A stretch of 64,000 bases of DNA. Origin: Nymphalis io (taxonomy: Eukaryota; Arthropoda; Insecta; Lepidoptera; Nymphalidae). Every line of letters begins with the position of its first letter. Position 1 is the stretch's first letter. Where the stretch lies: contig NC_065901.1 of NCBI RefSeq assembly GCF_905147045.1, positions 6,138,001 through 6,202,000 of the forward strand, given 5' to 3'. The translations under genes were made by a program, and so were the position numbers. Below, one piece after another: positions 59,039 to 64,000 of the stretch. The notes beneath the pieces are model-generated. The model made no database searches and had not been told where the DNA came from. It saw only the letters and a list, made by a program, of their open reading frames with translations.

Positions 59039-59165
59039 TTTGGCAATGTCTTGTCTAGACTGAAATAAAGTAAGATAAACTGATAGAAATATAAGCCTCC
59101 AAATGTATATTTAGCCATCAAACTTGAGAACGAAGATTCCCTCCCTTCCTTTATTCTTGTTGTTA

Positions 59166-59294
59166 CACTGGCTCCCTCATCCTTCAAAGAAGTATCATCC
59201 TTCAAATCAAGTTTTGTTGTTTAGCAGATATTCTACCTATCTGATGAGTGGGTAGTACCTACTCAGACGGGCTTGCACAAAGCCCTACCACGGA
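59166..59294 (-). repeat. Type B repeat, partial
   Basis: It is recognisable from CTGGCTCCCTCATCCTTCAA to GGGCTTGCACAAAGCCCTAC. It is diverged in the middle. Confidence 0.65.
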
Positions 59295-60279
59295 GAAAGT
59301 ATGGTGTTGCTTGCCTGAGCCAGAATTCTCAATCTTCGGTTAAATTTTCTGTATTATACCTATTTATTATACCTATATATGTTTAGTAAAGTAACCGTGA
59401 TATTAATAAGCATTGAGTGCTATAATTGAGTTAGTTATACATTGAGTCCTAATTGCAAAAAAACTGCCAGTTAAATATTTAAACTTATTTAAATATAGTA
59501 TTATAGATAAATTAATTATTAGATACAATACGAAAACGGTTTCTGGAATATTGTTCATAAGCCTTATGATTCTCGCATTTAGGCCATGAATAGACGCAAT
59601 AATGCCACATCGATTGCAATGCGGACTGAGGAATTACCGAATCATCCATTAGCGACAAATGTTTGCTGTAATTAGACGCGATCTCTTGATGCCTGTGATA
59701 AATCAGTCGATATTGATACAGGGGACACAAAACACAATCGTATTTTATTGATACTTTTTGGTTGATCATATGTTAGAGAAAAAATCGTTTTGACATTTTC
59801 ATTATTTTTAATAATGACAGCACACGGTTATGGGACAAAATTTTTTTGTTTTATTGATATGTTGTTTTCACAATACTTTCAAAAATGTCGTACTAAATAA
59901 TAAATTGATATTTATTTTGCCATTGTGTAATTTTTTTTATTAAAACATTTTTTCTTTAGAAGTGGAAGACTTTATTGTTACTTTATTATGTTAACATAGT
60001 AGCATAATATCCAATGATTATATTTTATACATAAGAGATTCAATGTTCTAATTAAATAAACTTTGACGTATATATCACGAAATACTAACTATATTTGGAC
60101 GCAGTAGATCCATATTTATTTATCTTCTAACGTTAGAAGCGAATTCAGAATTAACATGTTACATAAATAATAAGTACGTAACAGGAAATAAGCGAATATT
60201 GCATTAGATTGTTTGTTGTAATTAGACGGGATGGTTTTGGTGTTTGATATACATATATCAGCCTATATTATATATGTAC

Positions 60280-60348
60280 GAAACGATTATAAGAAACCTT
60301 TGTATGTATATATCAAATATTCATACAAAGGTTTCTTATAATCGTTTC
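60280..60348. repeat. Perfect 27-bp inverted repeat, 15-nt loop
   Basis: The arms at 60280-60306 and 60322-60348 are exact reverse complements (left arm begins GAAACGATTATAAGAAACC). A smaller inverted repeat, ACATATA/TATATGT, lies just upstream. It could be a MITE remnant, a Pol II/III hairpin RNA or a recent inverted duplication. Confidence 0.9.
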
Positions 60349-60459
60349 TAATATGAAGCAAGCATTTAACAGAAACGAGTTAGTCAATGTTCCATAGCTG
60401 GCTAAAAAAAATCTTTTACTTTTAGCCAGTTATTATATCTAGTATCCGTAATCCGTAAT

Positions 60460-60658
60460 TCGTAACAGCCTGTGAATGTCCCACTGCTGGGCTAAAGGCC
60501 TCTTCTCCTCTTTTTGAGGAGAAGGTTTGGAGCTTATTCCACCACGCTGCTCTAATGCGGGTTGGTGGAATACAAATGTGGCAGAATTTCCATGACACAT
60601 GCAGGTTTCCTCACGATGAAGGAAAACTTCACCGTAAAGCACGAGTTGAATTATAATC
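60460..60658 (-). repeat. SINE type A, truncated before the tRNA head
   Basis: It starts with the tail/body (GTAACAGCCTGTGAATGTCC) and stops after CACGAGTTGAATTATAATCA, so the tRNA-like promoter part is lost, as in a 5'-truncated insertion. Confidence 0.8.
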
Positions 60659-61373
60659 AGTTATTACATATTATATATAATATAAATATTATATACATTT
60701 CAAAATTCATGTAAGTCGAGAAGGTTGAGTTTTAGATATAGCTTAGGTCAGGTTTATCAGACTGAATAGTTGACCAAGACCGCTTTTTTGAAATAAGGGT
60801 AAATGTTATGTTTCGCGATAATTCGGCATAAATAAAAATTAAAATTTTTGTTCGAGCTATAGTTTAAGAAAACTATATACATTTTTGTTGTCCTACAACG
60901 GTTGGTGAGATATCGAACGAGAAAGTAAAAAACTTCATCCATAAAGGTATAAAAGTATTTGACCTATTTCTCTAAACAGTCATGTCTCATTTATAAGAGC
61001 ATAATTATTGTTTATTGGTATATGGTATTATACGTATGGACTGTATAAAAAACGAAAAATTTATAATAATATAAAAATTGAAGAACTTGTTCGTACATAA
61101 ACAATATTTTTATTACAATTGCGTGACAATATTAACCGCCTATTGTCTATTGATGATGAAGAAACAATAAATACTTCAGAAAATTAAATTTCACAAAAGT
61201 TAACAAAGCCTTGTTTGTAAAGAGATGTTTCAAAGATGTCTAGGAAATTAAGTATAGCGGACTTCGAGCGAAGATTCAAATTATGTCAAAACTTTACGAC
61301 AACCACTTACTGTTAAATATCAAATATTGTCCATTATTTTACGATATTTATTGTATTTATTATTATTTAAGAT
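60659..61373. other. Non-coding gap
   Basis: Nothing recognised. Confidence 0.6.
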
Positions 61374-61712
61374 CAACTGCCTCGTTGGTTTAGTGGCTTG
61401 ATATAAGGCCACAAATCCCGAGATCCAGGGTTCAAAAACCAGGTTGTGCCAATGATAAGTAATTTTGTTTTTCTACCAGATATTCTCAATAGCAGCCTGG
61501 AGTCGTCTGAAAGTTGGAAGTATGAACAGTGCCGTGTCTCGGAGAGCACGACATACTGCGCCCGCACTCTTTCCGGTCATGTCGGATTGTCATCCCATCG
61601 GATCATGAGATTGAGAGAATAGACAGTGCATCTGTATTTACGCATACACTTTTGCACTATAATATGTTCTGCGCAGTTGGCCAATCTCTCTTATTTGTCC
61701 GCCGTGGCCATC
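61374..61712 (+). repeat. SINE type C, copy 3 (longest)
   Basis: The head ACTGCCTCGTTGGTTTAGTGG and box-B-like GGTTCAAAAACC are present. The middle contains GTGCCGTGTCTCGGAGAGC, and the end GCGCAGTTGGCCAATCTCTC. Apparent reading frames in 61373-61963 are created by this repeat. Confidence 0.8.
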
Positions 61713-63867
61713 ATCTTTTAGGTTTTTTTTTTTTAATTTTATGCTATGCCATAGGTACAATCAACATCTTACTCTATTTATATGATGTGTCTTATTTAAT
61801 AATAATTGTTTCCTGCGATTTCGTTCGCATCAAATTTTTTTTTCGCAATTCAAATGTCCAATTTAATGATGGTCGTCGTCTAATTCAATTTAAACTGTCA
61901 CATTTATACAATACCATTAATACGGACTTAGGTTTTAGGTTTAAAGAATATTTATTCCCATAAAAACTAACGTCACCTACATGAGAACAATAATAGACTT
62001 AAAAATAGTTATTACATTCGTTGTTCGTTTTTACATTAGTCGACATTTTATTGATTCATACTCATTTAACACATTGTGACTACTTGCTTAGAAGCGAATG
62101 ATCTTTTGTAAGAGACGCGGCTAGTCGTGTCTTAAATGTGTTAAGCGAGCTTACATTCCTTATATTTGAGAGTATTTTGTTAAAAAGTTGCAATCCTTCA
62201 AATGTGATCACATTGATTTTTTTGCCATAGTTCGTTCTTATCATTGGTAGGACAATAAGACTCGCTCGCGCGTGCTGCGATTTGACTGTTGTTTTATTTT
62301 AGTAATAATAATTATAATTTATTTTTTTCGGGATGGAAAAGTAGCCATATAACATTTCGCATTTAATTGAATTGTAGATGTGCTAGCTGAAAATACGACT
62401 ATTTTGTTTATAAACATATTTTTACATATCAAAATTATATCTTTTATTGAATGTATTTTTAATAGTTGCACAATTGATGGTAATCTGTGCAAACAAACAA
62501 ACGTGCCAGCTGTATCGTTTTAAAAATATCGTCATAAAATTTCAAATTCAGAACTACAAACATTCATGCAATTCGTAAGCAAAATAGCTTTTCGTTGTTA
62601 GAAGTGTTGCCAGCAGTGGTACGTGCGGCTGAGAGGTCGTTCACGGGAATTGAAACGGATTCTGCCGTGGATTGTTCGAGGTATTACGAGATTAGTTTGC
62701 AAGTACGACGGCAAGTTTGAAACTTTTAAAAAATAAACTCCAACAGTAAACGGTAAAATAGTTTAATCGGTTATTGTTGAATCAGTAATAGTTCGATAGA
62801 GGTAGTAAATAGTTTTTTTTTTAATTCTTAAATGTATAAAAACAAACTGTATCATTATTGTGTTATTTTTTTAAATATCGAAATAAAAATAAAGACATGA
62901 CTTTTAACAAGTTTAATTAAAAGAAAACATTGCTATACTGAAATACAAAACCGTAAAATTGTGTTCTCTCACTTTTGTTAAATCATTTATTATGCACGGA
63001 TAAAGTCTTTATTATAGCATCCGTATATTATGTCGGACCAAAATGAATTTACAGTTTTTATGTATTTAACATGCAAATAGCGCAGTACAACCTGACGTAA
63101 ATATTAAATAACAATAATACTTCCTGTCGAAGCCGCTTTTTCATGTTATGTTAAGCCGTGTCTCCACAAGAGGAATACTGGCAATTTTTGGTTTGTTATT
63201 TATTTATCAATCTAATAATCTTTGACATATGTCAACGAGAAGAAGCTTGTTATTATCTAAAGATGTTACCAAAAAGTTGTAAACACTGAAATTGCCAAAT
63301 ATATTAGTGGAAACCAGCTTTTTAGCGGCAATTTCGTTATTCAATATTTCTAATGGCGTCCTTTAAAGCATAAATTTAGTAATTGTTAATCCATGAAAAA
63401 GTAACTAAATGTAATGAGTATCATTATAATTTATTAAATAATAATATTAATAATTATTATTAACATTTTTATTAAAAAATATCGGTTACGGACTAACGAG
63501 CGTGACAAAGTTCCAATGCAACATGCATATAATAGTGCTAATGCCATCTGTCCATTAGAACTAGACTAGTTAATAGTAAACATGATTAAATTAAAAAAAA
63601 AAATCCACAAAAAAACATCTCAGATTCAATTGGAGCCAGGGAAGTAGATCTCCATATAGCAATTTCAGCTTCAGTGAGTTCCTTAATTAACAAAGAGGAA
63701 AGTTTGTCAAATGCCTTCGAGTAGTCCCTAAATCACATCAAATACTGTTGAAACTTGATTCAATCGAAGTTAGTCAACAAAATCATGTTGCTTATTTTAA
63801 GATACATTTTGACATAAAATTGTGTTTTTTAGTTCAAGACTTTTTTTAGATAAATCAAATAAATTCA
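61713..63867. other. Non-coding gap
   Basis: A GC-richer, high-complexity patch at 62590-62720 resembles a promoter-proximal or 5' UTR sequence in composition, but no open frame follows. Confidence 0.5.
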
Positions 63868-64000
63868 TTTTTATTTTTTATGTTATAGGTAGGCAGACGA
63901 GCAAATGGGCCACCTGATGGTAAGTGTTCACCACCGCCCATAGACATTGGCGAGCTAAGAAATAATAACCATTCCTTACATCGCCAATGCGCCAACCTTG
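63868..64000 (-). repeat. Type B repeat, cut by the window edge
   Basis: It starts TTTTTATTTTTTATGTTATAGG and continues with GCAAATGGGCCACCTGATGG to the last base of the window. Confidence 0.75.

Larger units (their letters stand above)
57771..60459. other. Non-coding gap with microsatellites and hairpins
   Basis: It contains type B pieces, the CA/TA/TG palindrome, the (TA)15 run and the 27-bp hairpin. No gene recognised. Confidence 0.6.

Noticed and set aside
61529..61963. 144-codon open frame on the plus strand
   Set aside because: Its first third is type C SINE sequence and the rest is AT-rich low-complexity; no domain or splice context.
1..64000. CRISPR arrays, phage genes, bacterial operons
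   Set aside because: No regularly spaced repeats with unique spacers and no prokaryotic gene organisation; introns and SINEs show a eukaryotic genome.

Overview
This is a stretch of very AT-rich nuclear DNA from an insect, most likely a moth or butterfly. The evidence is direct: short interspersed repeats with tRNA-like heads, of types I associate with Lepidoptera (nymphalid-like), occur throughout. Protein-coding exons are few, short and split by canonical GT-AG introns. There are no bacterial operons, CRISPR arrays or rRNA genes. The species cannot be fixed from sequence alone.

Layout: positions 1-29.9 kb are almost entirely non-coding, with SINE-like repeats, decayed transposon tails, several long hairpins and one 5'-truncated, broken non-LTR retrotransposon (about 24.53-26.34 kb). 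From 29,986 to 32,041 (+) there are five downstream exons of a secreted-type, cysteine-rich protein with CxCP motifs reminiscent of Argos/giant-lens; its 5' exon(s) were not found. From 33,545 to 39,421 (-), nine well-defined exons encode EFL1, the GTPase that works with SBDS to release eIF6 from nascent 60S ribosomal subunits. Its start is clear, but the last roughly 130-180 residues expected for the family were not found anywhere in the window. The two genes converge (3' ends facing), and EFL1 introns carry three SINE copies. Positions 39.6-64 kb are again non-coding, with a roughly 1.36 kb inverted-repeat element flanked by TA (40,101-41,456), more SINEs, microsatellites and hairpins.

The two recognised genes have no obvious joint function: EFL1 is a housekeeping ribosome-maturation factor and the other looks like an extracellular ligand or antagonist. 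The repeats fall into four recurring types, called A-D here. A is tRNA-headed with a hexamer tail, B has an A-tail, C is tRNA-headed and about 300 bp, and D is tRNA-headed and occurs once in an EFL1 intron. I found no convincing new biological system. The most useful leads are the missing EFL1 3' end, the incomplete Argos-like gene, the set of near-perfect hairpins, the TA-flanked inverted-repeat element and a small repeat unit bounded by 22-bp direct repeats.
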